DNA of 32,369 nt, taken from Candidatus Binatota bacterium. Lineage in GTDB: Bacteria > Desulfobacterota > Binatia > UBA1149 > CAITLU01. Both the position numbers and the translations under genes were made by a program. The notes below the pieces were generated by a model. The model was given only the letters and a program-made list of their open reading frames with translations. It ran no database searches and was not told the origin of the DNA. Location: the NCBI GenBank assembly GCA_024276575.1, contig JAJRWY010000162.1:1-32369 (forward strand), in the 5' to 3' direction. This document shows positions 8,486 through 16,455 of the stretch, piece by piece; positions within the stretch are counted from its first letter, which is position 1; each line of letters begins with the position of its first letter.

Positions 8486-9334
8486 GTGAACGATGAAGTT
8501 CGGGTAGCAGTTTTGCAAGCGCAACTCGGCGCAGGCGGCGCGCCCAACCTGCAGCGCATCGAAACGCTGGCCCGCGAGGCCGCGGCCGCCGGCGCACAAG
8601 TCGTGTTGCCGCCGGAATTGTTCGAGCACGCGTATTTTCCCAAGCGGAAGTCCGAAGAGTTTTTTTCTCTTGCCTCGACACTTGAAGACAATGCAGCCGT
8701 AAAGCTCTTCCGTTCGTTGGCGGCAGAACTTTCGGTGGTGGCCGTGGTCTCTTTTTTCGAGTGCAGGGATGGTCGCTACTACAACAGCGCGGCGATGGTG
8801 GATGCCGACGGTACGGTGTTGGGGGTCTATCGAAAAAGCCACATTCCCGAAGGCCCCGGCTACGAAGAGAAGTTTTACTTCTCTCCGGGCGAACAAGGTT
8901 TCCGCGTATGGAACACGTGTTATGCACGAATCGGCCTAGGTATATGCTGGGACCAGTGGTTCCCGGAATGCGCTCGCGCGATGGCTCTCGAGGGGGCGGA
9001 ACTGCTGTTGTATCCGTCGGCCATAGGCAGTGAACCCACGGATCCGGCGCTCGACACGCGCTGGCCTTGGCAGCGCGTGATGTGCGGCCATGCGGTGGCC
9101 AATTCATTGCCGCTTGCCGCCGCCAATCACATAGGGAACGAGGAAGGCCAGATCTTTTACGGGCATTCGTTTATCGCCGACCAGCAAGGTTCGATAGTTT
9201 CGCAACTCGACTCGCAAAGCGAAGGGGTGGCGGTGGCCGATTTCAATCTCGCCGAGATAGCACGCTATCGCGAAGATTTCGGGCTATTGCGCGACCGGCG
9301 TCCCGAGCTTTATTCTATTCTGACCCGATCCTGA
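8486..9334 (+). CDS. aguB: N-carbamoylputrescine amidase
   Basis: A nitrilase-superfamily amidase of 282 residues that hydrolyses N-carbamoylputrescine to putrescine, CO2 and ammonia. The Glu-Lys-Cys triad is visible: Glu44 in LPPELFEHAYF, Lys117 in VYRKSHIPEGPGYEEKFYF, and Cys154 in GLGICWDQWFPE. The last two motifs are characteristic of this subfamily rather than of general nitrilases. The start is GTG 8486, supported by GGAGG at 8471-8475. A 10-codon ATG frame at 8458 lies in the aguA-aguB gap and is probably not a gene. Together with aguA this gives complete agmatine-to-putrescine conversion; no arginine decarboxylase is in the window. Confidence 0.93.
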   Translation: MNDEVRVAVLQAQLGAGGAPNLQRIETLAREAAAAGAQVVLPPELFEHAYFPKRKSEEFFSLASTLEDNAAVKLFRSLAAELSVVAVVSFFECRDGRYYNSAAMVDADGTVLGVYRKSHIPEGPGYEEKFYFSPGEQGFRVWNTCYARIGLGICWDQWFPECARAMALEGAELLLYPSAIGSEPTDPALDTRWPWQRVMCGHAVANSLPLAAANHIGNEEGQIFYGHSFIADQQGSIVSQLDSQSEGVAVADFNLAEIARYREDFGLLRDRRPELYSILTRS

Positions 9335-9404
9335 TCTGGAATGTTCGTGAAGGTTGGCCGTGAGCCGGGGCGCGGACAGGGCCGCCGTGATGTTGGCATC
9401 GTGA

Positions 9405-9433
9405 TTGACACAACGCTCGGTGCTACCTATCCT
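9405..9433 (+). promoter_or_regulatory. Sigma-70-like promoter for diiron gene
   Basis: A perfect TTGACA (-35) at 9405-9410 is followed after exactly 17 bases by TATCCT (-10) at 9428-9433. Transcription would start near 9440, leaving an untranslated leader of about 105 bases before ATG 9547. This separates the diiron gene from the aguAB operon. Confidence 0.6.
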
Positions 9434-9546
9434 CCTGGCCGACACTGGTCGTGAGGGTTCCTACCCGTACTTTCTCGATAAGTTACCCGAGCTTCGAAAT
9501 ATCCGGCGCCTTGCGGCGGCGGAGCAGATCCAAGGAGATACGCAGC

Positions 9547-10509
9547 ATGCTCATACCCACTGCCGAGCCGCTGTCGACCGAGTTCGACATCAACTACGTC
9601 TGGGATTACGCTAGTAAGGAAGAAGGCCTTCGCAGCCTCTACGAGAAGTCCAAGGAAGCCCATTGGAATGCCAAGACCGACCCGGACTGGGATATCGAGG
9701 TAGACCCCGAAGCGGAAAACACGCCCGATCAGACCATCCCCTGGTATGGAACCAGCCACTGGAACAAGCTTAGCGAGGGCGATATCCGCAAGCTCAGGCA
9801 TTGTGCGCAGGCTTGGTCGCTCAGTCAGTTCATGCACGGTGAGCAGGGCGCCTTGATGGTGGCTGCGCAATTGGTCAATTGCGTACCCGATATAGATGCG
9901 AAGTTCTACGCCGCCCAGCAGGCGGCAGACGAAGCGCGGCACGTGGAAGCCTACGAACTATACCTTTCACGTAAACTCGAAAAGCAATACCCTTGCAACC
10001 CCGAGCTTCGCACGTTGCTCGATCAGATACTGGTCGCCAAGGAATGGGACATCAAGTACTTGGGGATGCAGATTCTCGTGGAAGGTCTTGCGCTGGCTGC
10101 TTTCGGAATGCAGAACCAACTTACCCGTGAGCCCCTGATCAAGGACATCACCTCCCGCATCATGGGAGACGAGGCGCGCCATGTGGCTTTCGGGGTTCTT
10201 TCGTTGCGTGACGCCTACACCGAAATGAGCGAAAGCGAGCTTCGCTTGCGCGAAGAGTTCGCCGTGGAAGCCTGCTATCTGATGCGGGATCGTTTGACGC
10301 CCAAGGTCATATGGGAAGAGTTTGGACTGCCCGTGGCCGAGATGGAGGAGTTGTCGGACAAGTCGGAAATGATGCGGCAGTTTCGCACCATGTTGTTTTC
10401 GAAGATCGTCCCCAACGTAAAGCGGCTCGGTCTGCTCAACGATCGCTTGCGTGAGCAGTTCGGTAAACTCGGCATATTGGGTTTCGAAAACGCCGAACCT
10501 TCGGCCTGA
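9547..10509 (+). CDS. Ferritin-like diiron protein (R2-like oxygenase fold)
   Basis: A 320-residue helical protein with the full six-ligand set of a carboxylate-bridged diiron site: Glu99 (HGEQGA), Glu129/His132 (DEARHVEAY), Glu179 (VEGLALAAF) and Glu209/His212 (DEARHVAFG). The two ExxH pairs are about 80 residues apart, as in R2-like and AurF-like N-oxygenases and related uncharacterised diiron oxygenases. The reaction cannot be assigned; hydroxylation, N-oxygenation or fatty-acid chemistry are all possible. The frame is open from 9451, but ATG 9547 is preceded by AAGGAG at 9532-9537 and matches the protein start. It has its own promoter. The neighbouring convergent gene is an enoyl-CoA hydratase, which gives only weak support for lipid metabolism. 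Confidence 0.78.
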   Translation: MLIPTAEPLSTEFDINYVWDYASKEEGLRSLYEKSKEAHWNAKTDPDWDIEVDPEAENTPDQTIPWYGTSHWNKLSEGDIRKLRHCAQAWSLSQFMHGEQGALMVAAQLVNCVPDIDAKFYAAQQAADEARHVEAYELYLSRKLEKQYPCNPELRTLLDQILVAKEWDIKYLGMQILVEGLALAAFGMQNQLTREPLIKDITSRIMGDEARHVAFGVLSLRDAYTEMSESELRLREEFAVEACYLMRDRLTPKVIWEEFGLPVAEMEELSDKSEMMRQFRTMLFSKIVPNVKRLGLLNDRLREQFGKLGILGFENAEPSA

Positions 10510-10535
10510 CGCCGGACCGCTGTCTGTGGTGAAGA

Positions 10536-10552
10536 GTTAGTCTCCCACTAAC
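10536..10552. terminator. Small hairpin between convergent genes
   Basis: GTTAGT and ACTAAC pair around a 5-base loop (CTCCC). The hairpin overlaps the stop codon of the minus-strand enoyl-CoA hydratase gene and follows the diiron gene by 26 bases. There is no T-tract on either strand, so terminator function is weakly supported. Confidence 0.2.
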
Positions 10553-11375
10553 CTGCATCGGCGATGGCCTTGTCGAGGTCCATCTCGACTTCTCTGCTTT
10601 GTCCACCGGCGGCCATGAACTTGGCCATGAGTTCTTTGGCCGAGTCGGTGGCCAAGCTTTGATCGAAGAGGTGGGCTTCTTCGAGCAGTCCCGGGATTAC
10701 GGCAGGTTCGGCCGCGCTTACCGAAGCTTTGGCTAGAGCAATGGCTTCGGAAGGAAAACCGGCGATGCGCCGGGCGAGCTTGTCTACGAAGGGTCCGAGT
10801 TCTTCGGCCGCTAAGGCCCGGTTTACGTATCCGTAGCGTTCGGCCAGGTCGGCGGGGAAATCCTCACAGCCGAGGATGACTTCGAGGGCCCGGCCCCTTC
10901 CCATCAGCCGCGGCAAGCGCTGGGTGCCGCTGCCCCCGGGGATGATGCCAAGCGCGACTTCGGGCTGCGCCAGTAGCGCGCGGCCGAGCGCTGCGAAGCG
11001 CATATCGAGCGAGAGTACGAACTCACTGCCGCCGCCGCGGCAGCGGCCTTCGATCTTGGCGATGGTCGCTTTCGGCATGCTGCGGAAGCGATCGACCATC
11101 GCGTGGAAGAAGTTCAAGGTCTCCGATTTCGGCGGCACCGTGTCGGGCAGTTGCTGAATCATCGACACGTCGGCATGGGCGATGAAAAAGTCGGGGTCGG
11201 CGCTGTCAAAGACAACGACTTTGATGGTTGGATCGTTTTCCAACTCGCAGCCGATTCTCTCCATCTCCTGAATGAGCGCTAGGTCAAGGAGGTTTATGGG
11301 CGGGTGGTCGATGGTGATGAAAGCGATTCCGCTATCCAAGCGGATCTTCAGACATTCGTAGGCTTCGTAGCTCAT
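10548..11375 (-). CDS. Enoyl-CoA hydratase/isomerase family protein
   Basis: A 275-residue crotonase-superfamily protein. It has the CoA/oxyanion segment FFIAHADVS (about 63-71) and the second oxyanion loop GRCRGGGSEFVLSLDMRFAA. Both acids used by true hydratases appear present: Glu118 in GGGSE and Glu139 in QPEVALGIIPGGSGTQRL. Hydration of trans-2-enoyl-CoA in beta-oxidation or a related pathway is therefore plausible; the exact acyl substrate is unknown. ATG 11375 is chosen because GGGAG lies about 10 bases upstream and homology begins there; the frame is open to 11429. About 80 bases upstream lies a terminator-like RNA structure on the same strand, which could be an attenuator for this gene or the end of a separate small RNA. 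Confidence 0.85.
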   Translation of the reverse strand: MSYEAYECLKIRLDSGIAFITIDHPPINLLDLALIQEMERIGCELENDPTIKVVVFDSADPDFFIAHADVSMIQQLPDTVPPKSETLNFFHAMVDRFRSMPKATIAKIEGRCRGGGSEFVLSLDMRFAALGRALLAQPEVALGIIPGGSGTQRLPRLMGRGRALEVILGCEDFPADLAERYGYVNRALAAEELGPFVDKLARRIAGFPSEAIALAKASVSAAEPAVIPGLLEEAHLFDQSLATDSAKELMAKFMAAGGQSREVEMDLDKAIADAG

Positions 11376-11449
11376 GTGGATCCGTCTCCCGGGCCAGGTG
11401 CCTGCGCAGCAGAAACTGCGGCGCGCCAATTCGCCGCTGCGGTGCTGAA

Positions 11450-11570
11450 GGGCACAAAAAAGCGACCGCGGAGGCGGTCGCTTAAAGGATCATTCGAGAA
11501 AAAATGCTCGCGCCAGGTCTGCACACCCACTGCCTACCCGATCGACCTGGCGCGAGCGCCCCAATAGGGA
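11450..11570 (-). ncRNA. Candidate small RNA or attenuator leader with two terminator-like hairpins
   Basis: Reading the minus strand, a 14-bp perfect stem (11544-11557 with 11506-11519) encloses a 24-base loop and is followed at once by ATTTTTT. About 20 bases further a 10-bp perfect stem (AAGCGACCGC, loop CTCC, GCGGTCGCTT; 11460-11483) is followed by TTTTTT. Both therefore look like intrinsic terminators directed away from the msr gene. A promoter-like pair lies just upstream and no minus-strand gene precedes it, so the terminators have no obvious protein-coding client. The options are a stand-alone RNA of about 60 or 115 nt, or a leader that controls the enoyl-CoA hydratase gene 80 bases downstream. 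It matches no RNA family I can recognise. Confidence 0.45.
11455..11483 (-). terminator. Rho-independent terminator (minus strand)
   Basis: A perfect 10-bp GC-rich stem with a 4-base loop is followed by six T residues when read on the minus strand. It is the cleanest intrinsic terminator in the window. No T-tract follows it on the plus strand. Confidence 0.75.
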
Positions 11571-11577
11571 CGGGCTT

Positions 11578-11607
11578 ATAATGCAACGACCTTGCCAGCG
11601 TAGGCAA
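11578..11607 (-). promoter_or_regulatory. Putative promoter and operator for the minus-strand RNA
   Basis: On the minus strand TTGCCT (11602-11607) and CATTAT (11578-11583) are 18 bases apart; an overlapping TATAAG is an alternative -10. The -35 region is embedded in an inverted repeat, CTTGCC-6-GGCAAG (11591-11608), that could bind a regulator. Start would be near 11570, just before the first hairpin. Confidence 0.35.
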
Positions 11608-11886
11608 GAGCTTTATCCCCGGTTTTTATAGTCTTTCTCAATAAGCGACCGTTGACTGCGCTTTCCATTATTGGGAATGGATAGAGAATAGCTTGCCATA
11701 TTCGAGAAATTGGAGTCAGGAATGTCCGGGTGCAGTGCCCGTGAACTGTTCGGTAGTGCGGCTGCCCACGGTAATTTGCTGCTTATGGGGGTGGAAAAGG
11801 TGGCCGCTCGCGATGGCGTTGCTGCGGGTGTGCCGTGATTGCAGCCGTGGCGTCTGCAGTGGTTGCGGCCGAACTTGGAAGCCTGG

Positions 11887-13305
11887 GTGATTTTAGTGGA
11901 AAGAAGAAGGTGTAAGGCCGCATGTGAGCTTTTGCTCCCGGCGTTGATATGTATGGTGGTTGCGCTGTCTAGCGGATGTAGCAGGGACGGGCGTGCCTCG
12001 GGTAGGCCTAGGGAGAATGCCGCGCTGCTACCGGCAAGTGCCGGCATAGGGGACGGCGGTGGTGCCGGGACCGTCCCTGCGGGCGAGCGTGGTGTAGCTG
12101 TTGAGCGCCTTGGCGAGCGGGCGGGTGAGATATGGAGAAGAACCCATATGGTTAGTTACGCGAAACCGGAAGATTCGGAACTACGCGAACGCCTAGATGA
12201 AACCGAATACGAGGTTACGCAAAAGGGGGGTACCGAGGCTCCCTTTCGCAACCGTTATTGGGACGAGAAGCGCGAGGGCATTTATGTAGACGTGGTCTCG
12301 GGCGAGCCCTTGTTCAGTTCGATCGACAAATTCGACTCGGGGACGGGCTGGCCGAGTTTTTTCCGGCCCATCGATGAGCAAAGCATTAGTGAACATCGCG
12401 ATTACAAGTTGCTCGTCCCGCGTGTCGAGGTGCGTTCGAAGATCGCGGGTTCGCACCTTGGCCACGTTTTCGACGACGGTCCAGAGCCTACGGGCCTACG
12501 CTATTGTATCAATTCGGCGGCGCTGCGCTTTATTCCCGCCGGTCAGCTGGCGGATGGTCCCTATGCTGCTTACGCGTCCATGTTCGCTGGAGTACGGGAC
12601 TCGGGTGCTGACGCCCGTGTCAATGAGAGCAGTGTCGAAGCCAGTGCTGAAGGCGGAGACGAAGGCAGTGCTGGAGGCCGTGTCGAAGGCAGCTCTGAGG
12701 CACGAGTTGAGAGCCGCCCGGAGGGGAGTTCCGGGAAACGGGCCAATGCGGTCGCGGCCGAAAAGGCTGCGGCCGGCCCAGCCCCGGCGGCGGCGTCATC
12801 GCTGCGCGGCGATGACGCTCGTGAAGAATTGGCAGTGGTCGCGGGTGGATGTTTCTGGGGTGTTGAAGCTCTGATTGCTGAGCTTCCCGGTGTTCTCAAT
12901 ACGGATGTCGGCTATACGGGAGGCAGCGTTGCGAATCCTGGATACCGCCGCGTCGTCTCGGGAGACACCGGCCATGCGGAGGCTGTTCGGATAGTGTTCG
13001 ACCCCTCGCGTCTCAGTTACGAGGATCTTCTCAGGTATTTCTTCCGCCTCCACGATCCGACTACGCTAAACCGGCAGGGGCATGACAAGGGGACTCAGTA
13101 CCGCTCGGCGATTTTTTATCAAAGCGAAGCCCAGCGACGGACCGCTGAACGGATAAAGGCCGAGGTCGATGCGTCGGGAAAGTGGAAGGATCCGGTGGTT
13201 ACCGAGATCGTTCCCGCTTCCGATTTTTACCCGGCGGAGGAGTACCACCAGGATTATCTGAAGAAGAACCCTAACGGTTATACCTGTCATTACCTGCGCG
13301 ACTGA
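11887..13305 (+). CDS. msrBA: MsrB-MsrA fusion methionine sulfoxide reductase, probable lipoprotein
   Basis: Reduces both R- and S-methionine sulfoxide in oxidised proteins. From GTG 11887 the N-terminus is ERRRCK, then a hydrophobic run ending LSSGC (Cys31). This suggests an exported lipoprotein, although Ser at -3 is unusual. The MsrB domain covers about 85-235, with [10 protein letters not shown] and catalytic Cys207 in RYCINSAAL. The zinc Cys pairs are absent; the usual site reads [13 protein letters not shown], as in PilB-type MsrB. Residues about 236-310 are a Gly/Ser/Glu/Ala low-complexity linker. The MsrA domain follows with GGCFWG (Cys322) and a C-terminal [10 protein letters not shown] whose Cys can recycle the enzyme. 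GTG 11887 is preceded by GGAAG; ATG 11839 and GTG 11896 are alternatives. The gene is convergent with sodC, another exported oxidative-stress enzyme. Confidence 0.88.
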   Translation: MILVERRRCKAACELLLPALICMVVALSSGCSRDGRASGRPRENAALLPASAGIGDGGGAGTVPAGERGVAVERLGERAGEIWRRTHMVSYAKPEDSELRERLDETEYEVTQKGGTEAPFRNRYWDEKREGIYVDVVSGEPLFSSIDKFDSGTGWPSFFRPIDEQSISEHRDYKLLVPRVEVRSKIAGSHLGHVFDDGPEPTGLRYCINSAALRFIPAGQLADGPYAAYASMFAGVRDSGADARVNESSVEASAEGGDEGSAGGRVEGSSEARVESRPEGSSGKRANAVAAEKAAAGPAPAAASSLRGDDAREELAVVAGGCFWGVEALIAELPGVLNTDVGYTGGSVANPGYRRVVSGDTGHAEAVRIVFDPSRLSYEDLLRYFFRLHDPTTLNRQGHDKGTQYRSAIFYQSEAQRRTAERIKAEVDASGKWKDPVVTEIVPASDFYPAEEYHQDYLKKNPNGYTCHYLRD

Positions 13306-13353
13306 GGCTCAGCCTCGCATCAGCCTGCTTTGTGCTGCTTTGTGCGCAGGCTC

Positions 13354-13905
13354 TCAGCGAACCACGCCGCAGGCTTTGCGCGCCCCGCCGCCGCCTAGTT
13401 TGGCGGGCTGGTCAGAGTAGTTATCGCCGCTTGCGTGTATCATCAGCGCGTGTCCCGATAAGTCTTCCAAGCTAACGCGCGGCGCCAGTACGGGTTGAGA
13501 AGCCGCGCCGCCGGCATCCACGTAGAGCGGGGGAAGGTCGCCGAGGTGGCCGCCGCCGTAAGGTCCCTCGTGGCGCCCGCTGTTGAGCGGGTCGTAGTGG
13601 CCTCCAGCGGCCAGTCCGGGGACGCTCTTCCCATCTTTGACGGCCGCAGCGCAGTTCGGGTTGGCGTGAATGTGGAAGCCGTGCAACCCAGGCTCCAGCG
13701 AATTCAGATTGGGTGTGAAGACAGTGCCATAGGGAGTCGTTTCGGCCCTGATGCTGCCGATGTCTCGGTTTTGTCCGTCTGCACCGAGAAGTTTCATATT
13801 GATCTCGATGCTTTCCGCCGCCATGGTCGTCGCCGGGGAAAAGCCGATTAGAAGGACGCTAAGAACAAGAAAAGATAAGCTCGAACGGCTAAGTGTTTCG
13901 GGCAT
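13354..13905 (-). CDS. sodC: Periplasmic Cu/Zn superoxide dismutase
   Basis: Dismutates superoxide outside the cytoplasm. Residues 1 to about 29 form a signal peptide (SFLVLSVLLIGFSPATTMA). Copper ligands are His78 and His80 (HGFHIH), His103 (GGHYDP) and His157 (MIHASGDNY). Zinc ligands are His103, His112, His120 and Asp123 (GHLGDLP). Cys85 and Cys179 (ARKACGVV) can form the conserved disulfide. The length of 183 residues is typical. ATG 13905 is set by AGGAG at 13912-13916, six bases upstream. The start lies inside the end of the upstream ABC exporter gene (17-base overlap), so the two are co-transcribed and probably coupled, although no functional link is known. Confidence 0.95.
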   Translation of the reverse strand: MPETLSRSSLSFLVLSVLLIGFSPATTMAAESIEINMKLLGADGQNRDIGSIRAETTPYGTVFTPNLNSLEPGLHGFHIHANPNCAAAVKDGKSVPGLAAGGHYDPLNSGRHEGPYGGGHLGDLPPLYVDAGGAASQPVLAPRVSLEDLSGHALMIHASGDNYSDQPAKLGGGGARKACGVVR

Positions 13906-15823
13906 GGTGTGCTCCTCGGGATTCGTTTTCGTTTGGCCCCTGCCGGGACATCATTTCGTTGAAATCGGGTGAGAGTTCCAACAAGCGCTCGAACTCGCCG
14001 CTGGCGGCAAGCTCGCCATCGCGCAGGAAGATCACGCGGTCGCAAGCCGCCATGACGGCCGCGCGATGAGTCGCCAGTACGATGGTCCGGTGTTCTCGTG
14101 GATCTTTCAAGGAGTGGATCAGTTTCTTCTCGGTTGCCGCGTCTAGGGCAGAGGTGGCTTCATCGAGTATCAACAGGGAAGGCCGGTGATAAAGAGCGCG
14201 GGCCAAGGCCAGCCGTTGAATTTCGCCACCCGACAAACGCACGCCGCGCTGGCCCACCGGGGTGGCGATGCCCGCGGGTAGGCGGGCGATGACGTCTTCA
14301 AGGCAAGCGGCGCGAAGCGCCCGCCGGACGGCAGTGTCGTCGACGCGCTCCGTTGCGATTCCCATCGCTACGTTGCCGCGCACGCTGTCGTCGGTCAGCG
14401 TTATAGTCTGCGGCACGTAACCGATGCTGCCCAAAGCGCTTCGGGGGTTCCGCTGCTTGCGTAACCCATGCCCGTGTATCAGCACCCGGCCCTCACAGGC
14501 TTCGAGAAGTCCGGCCACGAGATCGAGCACCGTGCTTTTGCCTGCCCCGGTTTTCCCCGCCAGGGCGATGCACTCTCCGCTTCGTAGCGAAAAGCTCAAT
14601 CGTGAGACAGCCGGCCTCGGGGACCGTGCGTAGGTGAAGCTCACATTTTCGAACTCTATGCCGTCGATGCGCTGCGATCTCCACTTTCCGGAGCACTCGG
14701 TTTTTCGCGTATCCCCATTTGCAGACAATATCTCCTCACGGCCTTCGTCTATGGGGTGAACTTCCATGAGTGCGCAGTCTTCGCTCAGACGCCGCAGCGG
14801 GATGGTGGCGGCGGTTATTTGATTGATCATTTCGATCATCGCGTTGGCCATCGGGATCAGACGAACTCCGGCATAGGCGTAGAGGCCGAGAACCGGGAGT
14901 ACCAAGGAGCGGTCAGTGCGTTCGCCGAGCAGCAGTACGGCTGCGACAAGCATGACCAATGCGAAGGCGCCTTCGACCAGTAGCCGTGGGGCGGCGGATC
15001 TCAGCGCACCCCGAAACTGTATTTGCACCAACTCTCTTAAATAGCCCGCGTAAGCAGCCGAGAAGTATCGTTCGCGGCCCAACACTTTGATTTCCTTGAT
15101 GGCGCCGAGCCCCTCCCACAGAACCTTCTCACGGCACCGGTGCAACTCGTCGGCGCGCCGTCCGAAACTCATCTGCCAACGAGTCATCAGGCGCGTGATC
15201 AAGAGCAGCCAAGCAGCCAGTAGGACAACAGAGACAATGGTTACCCAGGGACTGGCAGCCAGGAGCACGGCCGAGACTCCGGCGATCGTCATCGCGTGGG
15301 TCAGCAGCGTAGTGGCCCCGCCCAGGACCGAACCGAACAGGGTGTTGATGGAGTCGTTGACCCTGTAGACACAATCGGCTGCGTTGCGTTCGAGATGAAA
15401 AGAGTAGGGGGCGTTCAAGTAGCCTTCATAAAGCCGTGCAGACAATTCGGCGCGGTCTTTGGCGATGACAAGATGGTTGAATGCCACCGTTACTCCGGCG
15501 AAGACGACTCTGAGAACCACCAGGGCTGCGGTTACTCCCAGGAAGAGCTTTATCAGCGAAGCCTCCCCTTTAAGTGAAGGTGGAAGATAGGGATAGATGC
15601 TGCCGAGTACCGGAAGCGCAGCCAGGCGGGAAGAACCGGAGAGCACCGCGACTAGTGCAAACAACGAAGCGGCGGTTGCGGCTTCAATCAGTGCGCATAC
15701 CAAGCCCAGAGGTAGCAGCAGCAGCCAGTGGCGCCGCTGTGAGGCCGACAGTAGGAGGAACGCCCGGCGGATATTGGCCGGCCATAGCCAGCGCCCGGCT
15801 GGGCCTTCGTCAGATTCCAACAT
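13889..15823 (-). CDS. ABC exporter, fused membrane and ATPase domains
   Basis: A 644-residue half-transporter that would dimerise in the inner membrane. About six membrane segments span residues 32-340, with hydrophobic runs near 33-60, 95-118, 170-210 and 283-300. The nucleotide-binding domain follows: Walker A GKTGAGKS (423-430), Q-loop VPQTITL, signature LSGGEIQRL (530-538), Walker B LLILDEATSALD, and switch His in LATHR. The transmembrane part resembles lipid/oligosaccharide flippases of the MsbA/PglK type (LIEAATAASLFAL). The substrate is not predictable. The start codon at 15821-15823 lies inside the left arm of a dispersed repeat copy, and no Shine-Dalgarno is obvious. The 3' end overlaps sodC. 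Confidence 0.88.
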   Translation of the reverse strand: MLESDEGPAGRWLWPANIRRAFLLLSASQRRHWLLLLPLGLVCALIEAATAASLFALVAVLSGSSRLAALPVLGSIYPYLPPSLKGEASLIKLFLGVTAALVVLRVVFAGVTVAFNHLVIAKDRAELSARLYEGYLNAPYSFHLERNAADCVYRVNDSINTLFGSVLGGATTLLTHAMTIAGVSAVLLAASPWVTIVSVVLLAAWLLLITRLMTRWQMSFGRRADELHRCREKVLWEGLGAIKEIKVLGRERYFSAAYAGYLRELVQIQFRGALRSAAPRLLVEGAFALVMLVAAVLLLGERTDRSLVLPVLGLYAYAGVRLIPMANAMIEMINQITAATIPLRRLSEDCALMEVHPIDEGREEILSANGDTRKTECSGKWRSQRIDGIEFENVSFTYARSPRPAVSRLSFSLRSGECIALAGKTGAGKSTVLDLVAGLLEACEGRVLIHGHGLRKQRNPRSALGSIGYVPQTITLTDDSVRGNVAMGIATERVDDTAVRRALRAACLEDVIARLPAGIATPVGQRGVRLSGGEIQRLALARALYHRPSLLILDEATSALDAATEKKLIHSLKDPREHRTIVLATHRAAVMAACDRVIFLRDGELAASGEFERLLELSPDFNEMMSRQGPNENESRGAHHARNT

Positions 15824-15998
15824 GTAGTGAGACCGTCTTTGCGAGGCTACACCGTGGCAGCTGACGGCCGGCGTTTCCCGTCGTCGAGCCTCTGTTGCCT
15901 AGCTCCTTGGGTAGGGGGGGCGGGGTGCTGCCTGTGTTGCTCGGGCCCCTGTGGCACGAGAATAGGGCTCCCGATAGAGCTTTCATGAACAAGGCAAG
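15820..15998. repeat. Dispersed TIR repeat (copy R6)
   Basis: The left arm (15821-15852, GTAGTGAGACCGTCTTTGCG) resembles the left arm at 4651-4677. The right arm (15973-15998, AGAGCTTTCATGAACAAGGC then AAGCTAG) resembles those at 5826-5857 and 23847-23879. The left arm contains the ABC exporter start codon, and the terminal CTAG supplies the stop codon of the small membrane protein. The element fills the gap between the two genes. Confidence 0.45.
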
Positions 15999-16292
15999 CT
16001 AGTGAGTACAGGCTGGGAGGTACTCGATGAGGTGCTTGGCGTTACAGGCAGCAATAGCTTTTTCCAGGGGCCCGAGCTTCGGTATTCCTACGTTCCAAAT
16101 CAGCAGGAAGAACCCTGCATACAACAGTGTTGCTTTGAAAATGAAACGCGGGATCCAACCCCTAGGGGCGAGGAGTTTGTCACCCCTTTCATAGACTCCT
16201 ACGGAAACGAAGCACACTAGGCCCAGGATGACCAGGGGCCATACCTCTGCGGCGCAGTACTGCAGGTAATAGGCTGGGCATTCTGCCGACAT
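15999..16292 (-). CDS. Small two-helix membrane protein, unknown function
   Basis: A 97-residue protein I do not recognise. It has two clear hydrophobic helices (about 17-36, WPLVILGLVCFVSVGVY, and about 50-68, FKATLLYAGFFLLIWNVGI) separated by a basic loop, plus four cysteines (residues 5, 13, 27 and 83) with a fifth near the C-terminus. This composition looks like a real protein rather than an antisense shadow. It has a good promoter upstream (perfect TATAAT) and a weak GGAG about 12 bases before ATG 16292. Its stop codon is the CTAG terminus of the adjacent repeat, so the C-terminus may have been altered by insertion of that element. Confidence 0.6.
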   Translation of the reverse strand: MSAECPAYYLQYCAAEVWPLVILGLVCFVSVGVYERGDKLLAPRGWIPRFIFKATLLYAGFFLLIWNVGIPKLGPLEKAIAACNAKHLIEYLPACTH

Positions 16293-16370
16293 TCTGCTTA
16301 GTTGCTCCGGTTGCGGTTCGCCTGGGCGCGACGGTGGTTGCGCAAGCCACGCGAATCCGGAACCAGTTTG

Positions 16371-16401
16371 ATTATAGCCTAAGAGTTGGGGGTTACTTCA
16401 A
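16371..16401 (-). promoter_or_regulatory. Promoter of the small membrane protein gene
   Basis: On the minus strand, a perfect TATAAT (16371-16376) lies 19 bases after TTGAAG (16396-16401). Expected transcription start is near 16364, giving a leader of about 70 bases. The spacer is slightly long. Confidence 0.5.
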
Positions 16402-16455
16402 TACCGGGATCGTTTTTGCGTAACTGCGCCACTTGGTTTCTTTTCGGGTTTTCAG

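Larger units (their letters stand above)
11376..11886. other. Gene-free divergent region
   Basis: This 511-base region lies between the enoyl-CoA hydratase and the MsrB-MsrA gene. It holds the minus-strand two-hairpin RNA candidate (11450-11570), its putative promoter (11578-11607), and otherwise low-information, less GC-rich sequence at about 11610-11720. A TTGACT at 11652-11657 has no good -10 partner. I see no protein gene. Confidence 0.4.

Noticed and set aside
8458-8490. 10-codon ATG frame between aguA and aguB
   Set aside because: Too short to judge; the GGAGG inside it serves the aguB GTG start.
8331-9107. 258-codon minus-strand frame opposite aguB
   Set aside because: Arg/Pro-rich composition typical of antisense to GC-rich genes, while the plus strand encodes a complete amidase with its triad.
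11613-12047. 144-codon minus-strand frame upstream of the msr gene as source of the two terminators
   Set aside because: It overlaps the msr signal region, shows no recognisable protein features and has no ribosome-binding site.
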